DNA of 64,000 nucleotides. It comes from Paracoccus saliphilus. Its GTDB lineage: Bacteria > Pseudomonadota > Alphaproteobacteria > Rhodobacterales > Rhodobacteraceae. The first letter of the stretch is position 1. Every line of letters starts with the position of its first letter. Location of the stretch: the NCBI RefSeq assembly GCF_028553805.1, contig NZ_CP067140.1, positions 4,016,001 to 4,080,000 on the forward strand. The letters are read 5' to 3'. The notes beneath the pieces were generated by a model. It made no database searches. It was not told where the DNA came from and saw nothing but the letters and a program-made list of their open reading frames with translations. A program made the translations under genes and the position numbers. Of the stretch, positions 46,044 through 55,259 are shown in pieces.

Positions 46044-47021
46044 ATGATCGTCTATCTCATACGCCGTTTCGGCCAGAGCCTGCTTGCCATCGCGGCTATG
46101 GCTGTGCTGGTGTTTTTGGGTGTCTACGCCATTGGCAATCCGGTGGATGTACTGATCAACCCCGAAGCCACACAGGCTGAAGTCATCGCCACCACCAAGC
46201 GCCTCGGCCTCGACAAGCCGCTCTACGAACAGTTTGGCATTTTCGTGGTCAACATGTTTCAGGGAGATCTGGGCACTTCATTCGTATTTGGCCGTCCGGC
46301 GGTGGATGTCATCCTCGACCGGCTACCGGCCACGATGGAACTGGCCATGACCGCGCTGATCCTGTCGGTCGGTATCGGTGTGCCGCTTGGTGTCTGGGCC
46401 GGCCTGCGCCCCGACAGTGTTGCCGGACGCACGATCATGGGCGGTTCGATCCTCGGCTTTTCCCTGCCCAACTTCTGGCAAGGGATGCTGCTGATCCTGG
46501 TTTTCGCCGTTTTGCTTGGCTGGTTGCCCGCTGGCGGGCGCGGCACGACGACAGAATTCCTGGGCATGCAAGTCAGCTTCCTGACCCTTGACGGGCTGTC
46601 ACATATGATCCTGCCCGCCGTCAATCTGGCGCTGTTCAAGATGTCGCTGATCATCCGCCTTACCCGCGCCAACACCCGCGAGGTCGTGCATCAGGATTAC
46701 GTCAAATTCGCCCGCGCCAAGGGCATCTCGTCGCGCCGGGTCGTCATGGTGCATATCCTGAAAAATATCATGATCCCGGTCATTACCATCATCGGACTGG
46801 AACTTGGTTCCATGGTGGCTTTCGCGATCGTCACCGAGACCGTCTTTGCCTGGCCCGGCATGGGCAAGCTGCTGATCGATTCGATCAACCTGCTCGACCG
46901 GCCAGTGATCGTGGCCTACCTGATGCTGACCGTGCTGATCATCGTCTCGATCAACCTTTTCGTCGATATCCTCTATTCGATCCTCGATCCACGCGTACGC
47001 CTGTCGGAGATGAAAGGATGA
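46044..47021 (+). CDS. ABC transporter permease (DppB type)
   Basis: 325 residues. It starts MIVYLIRRFGQSLLAIAAM and carries the family loop HQDYVKFARAKGISSRRV (EAA motif) and VTETVFAWPGMGKLLIDSI. It overlaps the next gene by 4 nt (ATGA). Confidence 0.92.
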   Translation: MIVYLIRRFGQSLLAIAAMAVLVFLGVYAIGNPVDVLINPEATQAEVIATTKRLGLDKPLYEQFGIFVVNMFQGDLGTSFVFGRPAVDVILDRLPATMELAMTALILSVGIGVPLGVWAGLRPDSVAGRTIMGGSILGFSLPNFWQGMLLILVFAVLLGWLPAGGRGTTTEFLGMQVSFLTLDGLSHMILPAVNLALFKMSLIIRLTRANTREVVHQDYVKFARAKGISSRRVVMVHILKNIMIPVITIIGLELGSMVAFAIVTETVFAWPGMGKLLIDSINLLDRPVIVAYLMLTVLIIVSINLFVDILYSILDPRVRLSEMKG

Positions 47022-47935
47022 ACATGTCCTCGGATCAGCCTGCTGCCATCCCGGCCAAGATCGACCATCCAGTGAAAAGGGTGTTCAAGGAATTTGTCGA
47101 GGACAAGGTCGCCGTGCTTGGCCTCGCCCTGTTCATCCTCGTGGCGATCATCGCTATTGCAGCCCCTTTGCTGGCACCGCAAAACCCGTATGCACTGGCT
47201 CAACTGGATATCATGGATGGCGGCCTGCCGCCGGGCGAGCAGAGCTTCGGGACCGGCATGACCTATTGGCTCGGCACCGATACACAGGGGCGCGACATGC
47301 TGTCGGCCATCATGTACGGGCTGCGCATCAGCCTGTTGGTGGCCTTTGTCTCTCTCGGTATCGCCATCAGTATCGGCGTGATCGTCGGTGTCGCCGCCGC
47401 CTATTTCGGCGGCCGTTTCGATGCTTTCGTCATGCGCATCGTAGATCTGCAACTCTCCTTTCCGGCGATCCTGATCGCGCTGATCCTGCTGGCCCTGTTC
47501 GGACGCGGCGTGGACAAGGTCATCCTAGCACTAGTGATCGTGCAATGGGCCTATTACGCCCGCACCGTACGCAGTTCCGCCATTGTCGAGCGACGCAAGG
47601 ATTACATCGATGCCGCGCGCTGCCTCGCACTGTCGCATCGCCGCATCATGTTTCGACATTTGCTACCGAATTGCGTGCCGCCGCTGATCGTGGTCGCCAC
47701 AGTACAGATTGCCCAAGCCATCGCGCTGGAAGCCACACTGTCGTTCCTCGGTGTCGGCGTCCCGATCACCGAACCCTCTCTCGGCCTGCTGATCGCCAAC
47801 GGGTATGATTTCCTGCTGTCTGGGCGCTACTGGATCAGCCTTTTCCCCGGAATTGCGCTGGTTCTCACCATCATCGGCCTTAACCTGGTCGGCGACCGGC
47901 TGCGTGATGTCCTCAACCCGAGGCTGCAAAAATGA
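47018..47935 (+). CDS. ABC transporter permease (DppC type)
   Basis: 305 residues. GTDTQGRDMLSAIMYGLRIS (family mark), EAA loop YIDAARCLALSHRRIMFRHL, and EATLSFLGVGVP. Overlaps the previous and following genes by 4 nt. Confidence 0.92.
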   Translation: MNMSSDQPAAIPAKIDHPVKRVFKEFVEDKVAVLGLALFILVAIIAIAAPLLAPQNPYALAQLDIMDGGLPPGEQSFGTGMTYWLGTDTQGRDMLSAIMYGLRISLLVAFVSLGIAISIGVIVGVAAAYFGGRFDAFVMRIVDLQLSFPAILIALILLALFGRGVDKVILALVIVQWAYYARTVRSSAIVERRKDYIDAARCLALSHRRIMFRHLLPNCVPPLIVVATVQIAQAIALEATLSFLGVGVPITEPSLGLLIANGYDFLLSGRYWISLFPGIALVLTIIGLNLVGDRLRDVLNPRLQK

Positions 47936-48909
47936 GCAAGCTCCTGGAAATCACCGATCTCAGCACACATTTCTTCACCCGCGACGGGGTCGCCAAGGCC
48001 ATCGACGGCGTCAGCCTGTCGGTGGATCGCGGTGAAATCCTTGGCCTCGTGGGTGAATCCGGCTCGGGCAAATCCGTGACCGGTTTTTCCATCCTCGGCC
48101 TGGTCGATCCGCCGGGCCGCATCGTCTCGGGGCAGGTCCTGTTCGACGGACGGGACCTCGTCAAAGGCGGCGAACCCCTCATGCGGCAGTTACGTGGCAG
48201 GCGCATCGCGATGATCTTTCAGGATCCGATGATGACCCTCAATCCGGTGCTGCGCATCGACACCCAGATGGTCGAAACCGTCCTGGCGCATGAGAATGTC
48301 TCGCGCCGAGTGGCGCTGGAACGGTCCCGCGAGGCACTGACCGCCGTCGGCATCTCTGCCCCCGATGAACGGCTGCAAAGTTATCCGCACCAGTTCTCGG
48401 GCGGGATGCGCCAGCGCGTCGCGATTGCCATTGCGCTACTGCACAAGCCCGATCTCATCATCGCCGACGAACCCACGACCGCGCTGGATGTCACCATTCA
48501 GGCGCAGATACTGGCCGAGGTGCAGCAGCTCTGCGCCAATTCCGGCACCGCCCTGATCTGGATCACCCATGATCTGGCGGTGGTCTCGGGCCTCGCTGAC
48601 CGTCTGGCAGTGATGTATGCTGGACGCATCATCGAGGAAGGCCCGACCGCCAGCCTGATCTCCACCCCAATGCATCCCTATACCAAAGGGCTGATCGAAA
48701 GCGTGCCGAAGGGCAAACAGCACGGCACCCTGCTGACACAGATCAAGGGCATGACGCCCTCTTTGCTCAAACTACCCTCTGGCTGCAAGTTCAACCCGCG
48801 CTGCCCCCGTGCCGATACCGCTTGCCAGACCGAACCCGGGCTCGACCCGGTCATCGGGACCGACAGGCATGTGCGCTGTATCCATCCCCATGCGGAGGTC
48901 AGCGCATGA
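47932..48909 (+). CDS. ABC transporter ATP-binding protein (DppD type)
   Basis: 325 residues. Walker A GESGSGKS at about 40, signature [15 protein letters not shown] (Met in place of Gln, as in several DppD proteins), Walker [14 protein letters not shown]-loop WITHD, and C-terminal [15 protein letters not shown] cysteine cluster. It pairs with the next ATPase and overlaps it by 4 nt. Confidence 0.92.
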   Translation: MSKLLEITDLSTHFFTRDGVAKAIDGVSLSVDRGEILGLVGESGSGKSVTGFSILGLVDPPGRIVSGQVLFDGRDLVKGGEPLMRQLRGRRIAMIFQDPMMTLNPVLRIDTQMVETVLAHENVSRRVALERSREALTAVGISAPDERLQSYPHQFSGGMRQRVAIAIALLHKPDLIIADEPTTALDVTIQAQILAEVQQLCANSGTALIWITHDLAVVSGLADRLAVMYAGRIIEEGPTASLISTPMHPYTKGLIESVPKGKQHGTLLTQIKGMTPSLLKLPSGCKFNPRCPRADTACQTEPGLDPVIGTDRHVRCIHPHAEVSA

Positions 48910-49907
48910 CCCAAACACCGATCATCGCACTTGACGGGCTTTCCAAACGCTTCACCAAAGAGCTGGACATGGCCGAGAAAACCGCCCGCATGCTCGGCTC
49001 ATCGATCGCGCCTCAAACCGTCCATGCGGTCGATAACGTCAGTTTCCAGATCAGTACTGGCGAGGTGATGGGGCTGGTCGGCGAATCCGGCTGCGGCAAA
49101 TCCACCCTCGGCCGCATGGTCGCCGGCCTGCTGACACCTTCCGAGGGCCGCATCCTGTTCCGCGGCAAGGATGTCGCGGAAATGACGGGCGCCGAGGCCC
49201 GCGCGGCCGCGCTCGACATCCAGATGGTATTTCAGGATCCGATGTCCTCGCTCAACCCACGCCTGCGCGTGCGTGACATCATCGGCGAAGCGCCGCGCGT
49301 CCACGGCATCACCACGCGCCGCGAAACGGCAGCCTATGTCGAGGACATCCTCGGGCAGGTTGGGCTTGATCCCGCGATGGGTAAGCGTTACCCGCACCAA
49401 TTTTCCGGCGGCCAGCGAGCCCGAGTCGGCATCGCCCGCGCACTTGCGGTGAAGCCGGATTTCCTCGTCTGTGACGAGTCCGTCGCCGCTCTCGATGTGT
49501 CGATCCAGGCGCAGGTGCTGAACCTTTTTGTCAAACTGCGCTCGGAATTCGACCTGACCTATCTCTTCATCAGCCACGATCTGGGCGTGGTCGAGCATAT
49601 ATCGGACCGGATCGCGGTGATGTATCTGGGGCGGCTGATTGAACTGGGCGATGCGCAGGACCTGATCGCACGTCCCAACCATCCCTACACACAAGCGCTG
49701 GTATCGGAGATCCCGACATTCGAGACCGGCAAGAAAACCTATTCGGCGATCAAGGGAGAAATTCCCTCACCGCTAAACCCGCCTCGAGGCTGCCATTTCC
49801 ACCCGCGCTGCCCCCATGCCCATGCCCGATGCCGCGAAGAGGTCCCGGCCCTCAAGGAGGTTGCCCCCGGTCGCCTCTCGGCCTGCCACCTCAACGATGC
49901 GGCCTGA
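48906..49907 (+). CDS. ABC transporter ATP-binding protein (DppF type)
   Basis: 333 residues from ATG 48906, overlapping the previous stop. Walker A GESGCGKS near 60, signature [15 protein letters not shown], Walker B FLVCDESVAALD (Ser where most have Pro), H-loop FISHD, and C-terminal GCHFHPRCPHAHARC. Completes the second peptide-type transporter. Confidence 0.92.
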   Translation: MTQTPIIALDGLSKRFTKELDMAEKTARMLGSSIAPQTVHAVDNVSFQISTGEVMGLVGESGCGKSTLGRMVAGLLTPSEGRILFRGKDVAEMTGAEARAAALDIQMVFQDPMSSLNPRLRVRDIIGEAPRVHGITTRRETAAYVEDILGQVGLDPAMGKRYPHQFSGGQRARVGIARALAVKPDFLVCDESVAALDVSIQAQVLNLFVKLRSEFDLTYLFISHDLGVVEHISDRIAVMYLGRLIELGDAQDLIARPNHPYTQALVSEIPTFETGKKTYSAIKGEIPSPLNPPRGCHFHPRCPHAHARCREEVPALKEVAPGRLSACHLNDAA

Positions 49908-49925
49908 TACGAAAGAAAGAAAACC

Positions 49926-51350
49926 ATGACTTCCCTGAACAATGAAAACCCGATCTGGTCCCATGTCGATGCCAAGCGCGAGGCGTTTATCGGTCTTGCG
50001 AATGCCGTATTCGACACGCCCGAGATCGCATATACCGAAACCCGTTCCTGCGCCGCACATAAGGACATGCTGCGCCAGCAGGGCTTTCGCGTCCAGGAAA
50101 ACGTCGCAGGAATCCCGACAGCCGTGATCGGCGAGGCCGGTAACGAAGGGCCGGTGATCGCGATTCTGGGCGAGTATGACGCCCTGCCCGGCCTCAGCCA
50201 GGAACCGGGCATCGCCGAGCCCAGAATGATCGACGACAGTGGCTTTGGGCATGGTTGTGGCCATAACCTGCTCGGTTCGGCGGCAATGCAGGCCGCCACC
50301 GCGGTCAAGGACTGGCTTGAGGCCGAAGGGATCAAGGGCCGCATCCGCTATTACGGCTGTCCGGCCGAGGAAGGCGGCGCCGCCAAGACCTACATGGTCC
50401 GCGACGGGCTGTTTGACGATGTCGATATCGCCATCAGCTGGCACCCGGCCAGTTACAACTGCGTCGATGATGCACATTCCCTGGCCAATACCCGCATCGA
50501 CTACACCTTCACCGGCAAGGCAGCGCACGCCGCTGGCGCACCTCATCTGGGTCGCTCGGCGCTGGATGCGGTGGAGTTGATGAATATCGGCGTCAACTAC
50601 ATGCGCGAACATATGCCCGATGCCGCTCGCGTGCATTATGCGTATCTCGATGCCGGCGGAATTGCTCCGAATGTCGTGCAATCCAAGGCCACGGTCAGAC
50701 AACTGATCCGCAGCCCCGATCTCGAAGGCCTGAAGGATCTGGTGGAGCGCGTGAACAATATCGCCCAGGGTGCCGCCCTGATGAGCGGCACAGAGGTCAG
50801 TTTCAAGGTCTTTTCCGCTGTCTCCAACCTGATCAGCAATCACCCGTTGAAAGAGGCCATGCAGGCCGAGTTCGACCGGCTCGGCCCGGTGCCCTTCGAC
50901 GCCGAAGATGTCGAATACGCCAGGGAAATCCGCAAAACCCTCTCACGGCCCGATATCGCCGCCGCCTTCGCGCAAATTTCCCGAAAGCCGGATTACGATC
51001 TGCCGCTTTGCGATTTTGTTGCGCCACTGGACCGAGCCCAGGCAGCGGCGATGGGATCAACCGATCTGGGCGATGTCAGCTGGGCGGTGCCGCTTGTGCA
51101 GGCCCGCGTCGCCACCTGCGCCCTTGGCACACCGCTGCATACATGGCAGCAAACGGCACAGGGGAAATCGCCTGCGGCCCATAAGGGCATGATCCACGCC
51201 GCCAAGGTAATGGCCGCTACCGCCTGCACCGTTTTGCGCAACGACACCCTGCGCGCTGCCGCAATCAAAGCACATCACGAGCATCTGGCCGAATTCCCTT
51301 ATTCTTGCCCGATCCCGCCCGAGGTTACCCCACCAATCGCTGCAGAGTGA
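49926..51350 (+). CDS. M20 amidohydrolase, AbgB-like
   Basis: 474 residues, close to the 481 of AbgB. Metal-ligand motifs: GEYDALPG, GHGCGHNLLG, CPAEEGGAAK, and a late THXW-type segment (LHTWQQTAQGKS). The lid domain (HPASYNC, FTGKAAHAAGAPHLGRSA) is inserted as usual. It should cleave an amide bond in an imported compound such as an aminoacyl conjugate, in the cytoplasm, since there is no signal peptide. It is the last gene of the operon from 44394. Confidence 0.85.
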   Translation: MTSLNNENPIWSHVDAKREAFIGLANAVFDTPEIAYTETRSCAAHKDMLRQQGFRVQENVAGIPTAVIGEAGNEGPVIAILGEYDALPGLSQEPGIAEPRMIDDSGFGHGCGHNLLGSAAMQAATAVKDWLEAEGIKGRIRYYGCPAEEGGAAKTYMVRDGLFDDVDIAISWHPASYNCVDDAHSLANTRIDYTFTGKAAHAAGAPHLGRSALDAVELMNIGVNYMREHMPDAARVHYAYLDAGGIAPNVVQSKATVRQLIRSPDLEGLKDLVERVNNIAQGAALMSGTEVSFKVFSAVSNLISNHPLKEAMQAEFDRLGPVPFDAEDVEYAREIRKTLSRPDIAAAFAQISRKPDYDLPLCDFVAPLDRAQAAAMGSTDLGDVSWAVPLVQARVATCALGTPLHTWQQTAQGKSPAAHKGMIHAAKVMAATACTVLRNDTLRAAAIKAHHEHLAEFPYSCPIPPEVTPPIAAE

Positions 51351-51690
51351 TGGGACACGGTCTCTATGGAGCGCATTGTATTAGATGCCATTATGGACCT
51401 GCAGGCACACCGGAACCGCCAGACCGTGTCGTGGCTGACGTCCACACTGCGCTCAGCTGGCATTCGAACAGGGTTTCGACGTCCATGCCGGACTTCAGCA
51501 CCAGTATGGATTCTGAAGCACAGATACGTCCCAACGGGAATCCAAAATCAATTCAGCGAGAACCGGATACGCTCTAGTTGGCAGTTTCCGCGAAGCACGC
51601 CGCAACGGTTCGAGGATGGTCCTGACGAAACCATGCTGACCGCCCTCGATCCGTGCCATGGGACGGAATGAACCCAGTTCGAAGAACTAG
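51351..51690. other. Region between the amidohydrolase and the IS5 element
   Basis: No intact gene. One frame holds the string AQLAFEQGFDVHAGLQHQYGF's middle part (AFEQGFDVHAGLQHQYG) before a stop near 51510, which could be a decayed protein end. No family recognised. Confidence 0.35.
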
Positions 51691-52599
51691 GGTCAGAATG
51701 CATTGATTTTCACTGCGCTGCATGATTCACGGCTCGAAAAACGGAGCGGTGACATGAGCGACCTGTATTGGCTGACCGACGAGCAGATGGCCAAGCTTGC
51801 GCCTTTCTTCCCGAAGTCGCACGGCAAGCCTCGGGTTGATGGCAAGCGCGTCTTAAGCGGCATTATCTTCATCAATCGCAATGGTTTGCGATGGCGGGAC
51901 GCCCCCGAAGCCTACGGTCCGCACATATGAGGGGGACCGTGGCCCCCGGTGGGGCCGCGAAAGCCCCCGATTGGCTCTACAGCCGATGGAAGCGTTGGAG
52001 CGAGAAAGGCATCTTCGCGCGCATGATCTCGGGTCTCGCCGCCGAGCACGCCGAAGAGAAGACCGTGATGATCGATGTGAGCAGGCGAACGCCATGCGTT
52101 CGAGTGAACCTGTGCAAGTACCTGAAGGCTCATCGAACGGCGACCGGCATGGCCGTCAAAAAGGGGGCGTGGTCGTCTGATCGGTCGAACCAAAGGCGGC
52201 ATGAACACGAAACTGCACGCCATCTGCGAGAGCCAGGGGCGCCCGCTCGACCTGTTCGTCACCGACGGTCAGGTCAGTGACTACATCGGTGCGCGGGCAC
52301 TGCTCAGCAGCCTGCCGAATGTCGAATGGCTGCTCGGGGATCGCGGCTACGACGCCGACTGGTTTCGAGAAGCCTTGAAAGACAGAGGGATACGCGCCTG
52401 CATCCCTGGCCGAAAACAACGCAAGACAACCGTCAAATACGATAAGCGACGCTACAAGCGGCGCAACCGGATCGAGATCATGTTTGGCAGGCTCAAGGGC
52501 TGGAGGCGCGTGGCGACCCGCTACGACCGCTGTCCCAAGGTCTTCCTCTCAGCCATCGCCCTCGCAGCAACCGTCATCTTCTGGTTATGAATCCTGACC
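51691..52599 (+). mobile_element. IS5-family (IS427-like) element, disrupted
   Basis: Ends: GGTCAGAATGCAT at the left and, inverted, GGTCAGGATTCAT at the right (two mismatches in 13). Flanked by CTAG on both sides (51687-51690 and 52600-52603), a 4-bp duplication. Total 909 bp, about 80 bp longer than the usual size, in line with two inserts within the transposase. The right CTAG is also the left CTAG of IS701 copy 2. Confidence 0.75.
51754..52590 (+). pseudogene. IS5-family transposase interrupted by two short inserts
   Basis: The gene starts MSDLYWLTDEQMAKLAPFF and continues to WRDAPEAYGPH, where about 44 extra nt (51926-51974) introduce a TGA and shift frame. It resumes at LYSRWKRWSEKGIFARM and reaches the first catalytic Asp (VMID), after which about 36 extra nt (52076-52114), in frame, add SRRTPCVRVNLCK before YLKAHRTA. 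The run AAAAAGGGGG near 52158-52167 is where IS427-type elements use a programmed frameshift, and the next part begins GRTKGGMNTKLHAI; LLGDRGYD and RRNRIEIMFGRLKGW (second Asp and Glu) are intact to the end. Confidence 0.75.
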
Positions 52600-52603
52600 C
52601 TAG

Positions 52604-54045
52604 CACTACTTTGGCAGATTTTTGCTGATACGACAATCTCCGGATTCACGGGAGGTGTTTTGGGTGATTCATAGGGAGCCAGCTTTGAGGGAGGCTGGCG
52701 GATTATGGAGAACTGGCGGGACGATCTGGAGACATGGCTGGCACCGTTTATTGCGGGGCTTGGGCACAAGACGCGGGGGCGGATGTGTCCGGCCTATGTT
52801 GCCGGGTTGATCGGCCCGGGTGATCGCAAGAGCGTGCAGCCGATGGCCGAGCGGGACAGGGCGGTCAGCTATGACCAACTGCATCATTTCATCGCCGACG
52901 GGGTCTGGGACAGCGCGCCGCTGGAAGCGGCCTTGCTGGCCGAGGCCGACAGGCTGGTTGGCGGCGCGGAGGCCTTTCTGGTCATCGATGATACCTGTCT
53001 GCCGAAGAAGGGCGAACGCTCGGTTGGGGTTGCGCCACAATATGCCTCCTCGCTGGGCAAGACCGCGAATTGCCAGTCGCTGGTCTCGGTAACACTGGCG
53101 TCGCGCGAGGTGCCGGTGGCGGTGGGGTTGCGGCTGTTTCTACCGGAAGTCTGGACCGACGATCCCGACCGCATGGCCCGAGCCCGGGTGCCGGAATATC
53201 GGCGAGCGGCCCTGAGTAAACCTGAGATTGCCATCGAGGAGATTGACCGGGTGAGGGATGCGGGCGTCCGCTTCGGCTGTGTGCTGGCCGATGCGGGTTA
53301 CGGATCGGGCGGGCCTTTCCGCCAGTCTCTGAGCGAGCGCGGCCTTGCATGGGCGGTCGGCCTGTCGCGGCGCCAGAACGTCTATCCGGCGGATGTCGGG
53401 CTGGTCTTTCCCGAGGTGGGACGCGGTCGCCGCCGCAAATATCACCTCCCCGACCGCGTGGCCGTTTCCGCTGAACAGATGCTGAAGGACGAGAAATGGC
53501 GGAAGGTCAGCTGGAGGCGTGGGACCAAAGGCAGGTTGAATTGCCAGTTCGCCGCAATCCGTGTCCGCATCGCCGATGGCTATCGGCATCGCATGGCGGA
53601 TGGCCGTGTGCAGGCTATGCCTGGTGACGAGGAGGTTTGGCTGATCGGTGAACGCCGTGCGACCGGCGAACGGAAATATTACGCCTCGAACCTGCCAGCC
53701 GACACCTGCCTCAAGACGCTCGCCGCTACCGTCAAGGCCCGATGGATCTGCGAACAGGCGCATCAACAACTCAAGGAAGAGCTTGGTCTCGATCATTTCG
53801 AGGGGCGGTCCTGGACGGGTCTTCACCGACACGCACTGATGACGATGATCGCCTACGCCTTCCTCCAATCCCGCCGCCTCAAGGCTGCGGGACGGGGGAA
53901 AAAGAGTCCCGGGACCACCCCCACAACCAACCATGCCAGCCGTCAGGCAAGCAATCCTCGATATCCTGGAGCGTCCACCGCCTATTCGATGCCCTCATTG
54001 CGAAAGGCGTATCGCAGCGGGTGAGAAAAATCTGCCAAAGTAGTG
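52604..54045 (+). mobile_element. IS701-family element, copy 2 (1442 bp)
   Basis: Same 20-bp terminal repeats as copy 1, with CTAG at 52600-52603 and 54046-54049. It inserted exactly at the CTAG that forms the right edge of the IS5-type element. Opposite orientation to copy 1. Confidence 0.92.
52705..54024 (+). CDS. IS701-family DDE transposase (copy 2)
   Basis: 439 residues, identical to copy 1 except Ser for Pro in GASTAYS, the result of one C-to-T difference. Catalytic motifs as in copy 1 (VIDDTCLPKKG, VLADAGYG, KEELGLDHFEG). Intact, so transposition competence is plausible. Confidence 0.92.
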   Translation: MENWRDDLETWLAPFIAGLGHKTRGRMCPAYVAGLIGPGDRKSVQPMAERDRAVSYDQLHHFIADGVWDSAPLEAALLAEADRLVGGAEAFLVIDDTCLPKKGERSVGVAPQYASSLGKTANCQSLVSVTLASREVPVAVGLRLFLPEVWTDDPDRMARARVPEYRRAALSKPEIAIEEIDRVRDAGVRFGCVLADAGYGSGGPFRQSLSERGLAWAVGLSRRQNVYPADVGLVFPEVGRGRRRKYHLPDRVAVSAEQMLKDEKWRKVSWRRGTKGRLNCQFAAIRVRIADGYRHRMADGRVQAMPGDEEVWLIGERRATGERKYYASNLPADTCLKTLAATVKARWICEQAHQQLKEELGLDHFEGRSWTGLHRHALMTMIAYAFLQSRRLKAAGRGKKSPGTTPTTNHASRQASNPRYPGASTAYSMPSLRKAYRSG

Positions 54046-54049
54046 CTAG

Positions 54050-54410
54050 CGCATATAATCGAAACGACGAAACCATCGTTGCAGCATCACTGAAGTACTA
54101 TCAGCGCGGCAACCCGAACCCGCGGCGGATCACATATCTCTATTGGATCAAGCAGCAACCACGGTAAGTTGAGTGAACTGACCGGTCTACCAATCAATTC
54201 AACGGAATTCTTACGAAATCTTGTATTCACTCATGCGCAAGGAGCGTGCCTTATGGTCAATGGGCGTCAAACATAGGAATCGAATATACGTTGAAGGAGA
54301 CAATCGGAGATGATGAATCCAAAGCCTTGGCTGACCCATTCCATGCTGTGGAGACGCTAGAGAAGAAGGGCACAACAAGTTGGCGCTACGTGCAGTTGAC
54401 TACTCCCTGA
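54050..54410 (+). pseudogene. Decayed gene remnant, unknown family
   Basis: In one frame, two coherent stretches occur separated by stops near 54167 and 54173: first AYNRNDETIVAASLKYYQRG and ITYLYWIKQQPR, then after about ten codons QFNGILTKSCIHSC, IGIEYTLKETIGDD and ETLEKKGTTSWRYVQL, ending at TGA 54408. The text reads like the C-terminal part of a real protein interrupted by stop codons and, upstream, by IS701 copy 2. No start or family can be assigned. Confidence 0.35.
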
Positions 54411-54423
54411 CCGGATTATGCAG

Positions 54424-55163
54424 GGTTGTGTCGCAGATTTCGGCTCTGCCCCAACGAGGCTATAAGTGCAGATTGCACTGAGCAGAGAAGCGAGGACTTG
54501 GGATGGCGATATCGTTCAAGGGCCCACAGTACCAAAAGAGCGTAATCTTGTTCGCCATCTTCTTCTACCTTCGTTATCTGGTCTCATACCGTGATCTTGA
54601 GGAGATCATGGCCGAACGCGGCGTGAAGGTTGACCATGCCACCCTGAACCGCTGGGTGGTGAAATATGCGCCGCTGCTTGCCGGTCGTGCCCAAGTCTCC
54701 AAACGGGTGACGGCCAAGTCGTGGCGGGCTAACGAAACCTATATCAAGGTTCGTGGCAAATGGACTTATCCCTATCGCGCCATTGATCGTGACCGGCAAA
54801 CGCTGGATTTCATGCTGTCGGAACGCCGACACCTGCCTGCTGCGCGCCGTATTTTTTTCAGAAAGGCCATCGCCAGCAACGGCCCTCCGGACCGGGTGGT
54901 GATCGACAAGAGTGGCGCCAACCTGGCCGGCTTACAAGCGGTCAATGTCATCCTGAAGTTCACCGGCGACGGCCCGATGATGGGCTTCAAGGCGTTCCAT
55001 TCTGCCGTAGCGACGTTGGCCGGAATCGAGACTGCCCATATGATCCGCAAGGGGCAGTCTGCCAACGAGAACCGTTCGCCCTTCCAGGTCTTCGCCCGCC
55101 TAGCGGGCTAGTTCGGTCCGAAAGCCCACGATCCACACCAAAGTCGAACTTTGCAACAGTACC
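54424..55163 (+). mobile_element. IS6-family element with internal deletion
   Basis: Imperfect inverted ends: GGTTGTGTCGCAGATTTCG at 54424 and, inverted, GGTACTGTTGCAAAGTTCG ending at 55163 (about 13 of 19 match). Size 740 bp, shorter than usual IS6 elements (about 800-850 bp), matching the deletion in the transposase. No target duplication is visible, so the flanks may have recombined. Confidence 0.8.
54503..55111 (+). pseudogene. IS6-family transposase, catalytically dead
   Basis: 202 residues. HTH and catalytic core resemble IS6/IS26: FKGPQYQKSVILFAIFFYLR, LVSYRDLEEIMAERGV. The first catalytic Asp of WRVDETYIK is Asn (WRANETYIK, residue 77); the second, VVIDKSGAN, Asp135, is intact. Between KFTGD and GPMMGFKAFHSA about 25-30 residues are missing in frame, including the catalytic Glu in the VEQDHR region. 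Two of three active-site residues are therefore lost although the frame stays open. Confidence 0.8.
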
Positions 55164-55259
55164 ATTTGCTCGACAGCGACAGATCTGCTTGCCGCAACCC
55201 CCAGCATCAATGCTCATAGCTTGCCATTTCCGATCAGGGGGGATCGACGGCCGATCCGA

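Noticed and set aside
54416..55171. 8-bp target duplication around the IS6 element
   Set aside because: The flanking octamers (TTATGCAG and ATTTGCTC) do not match.
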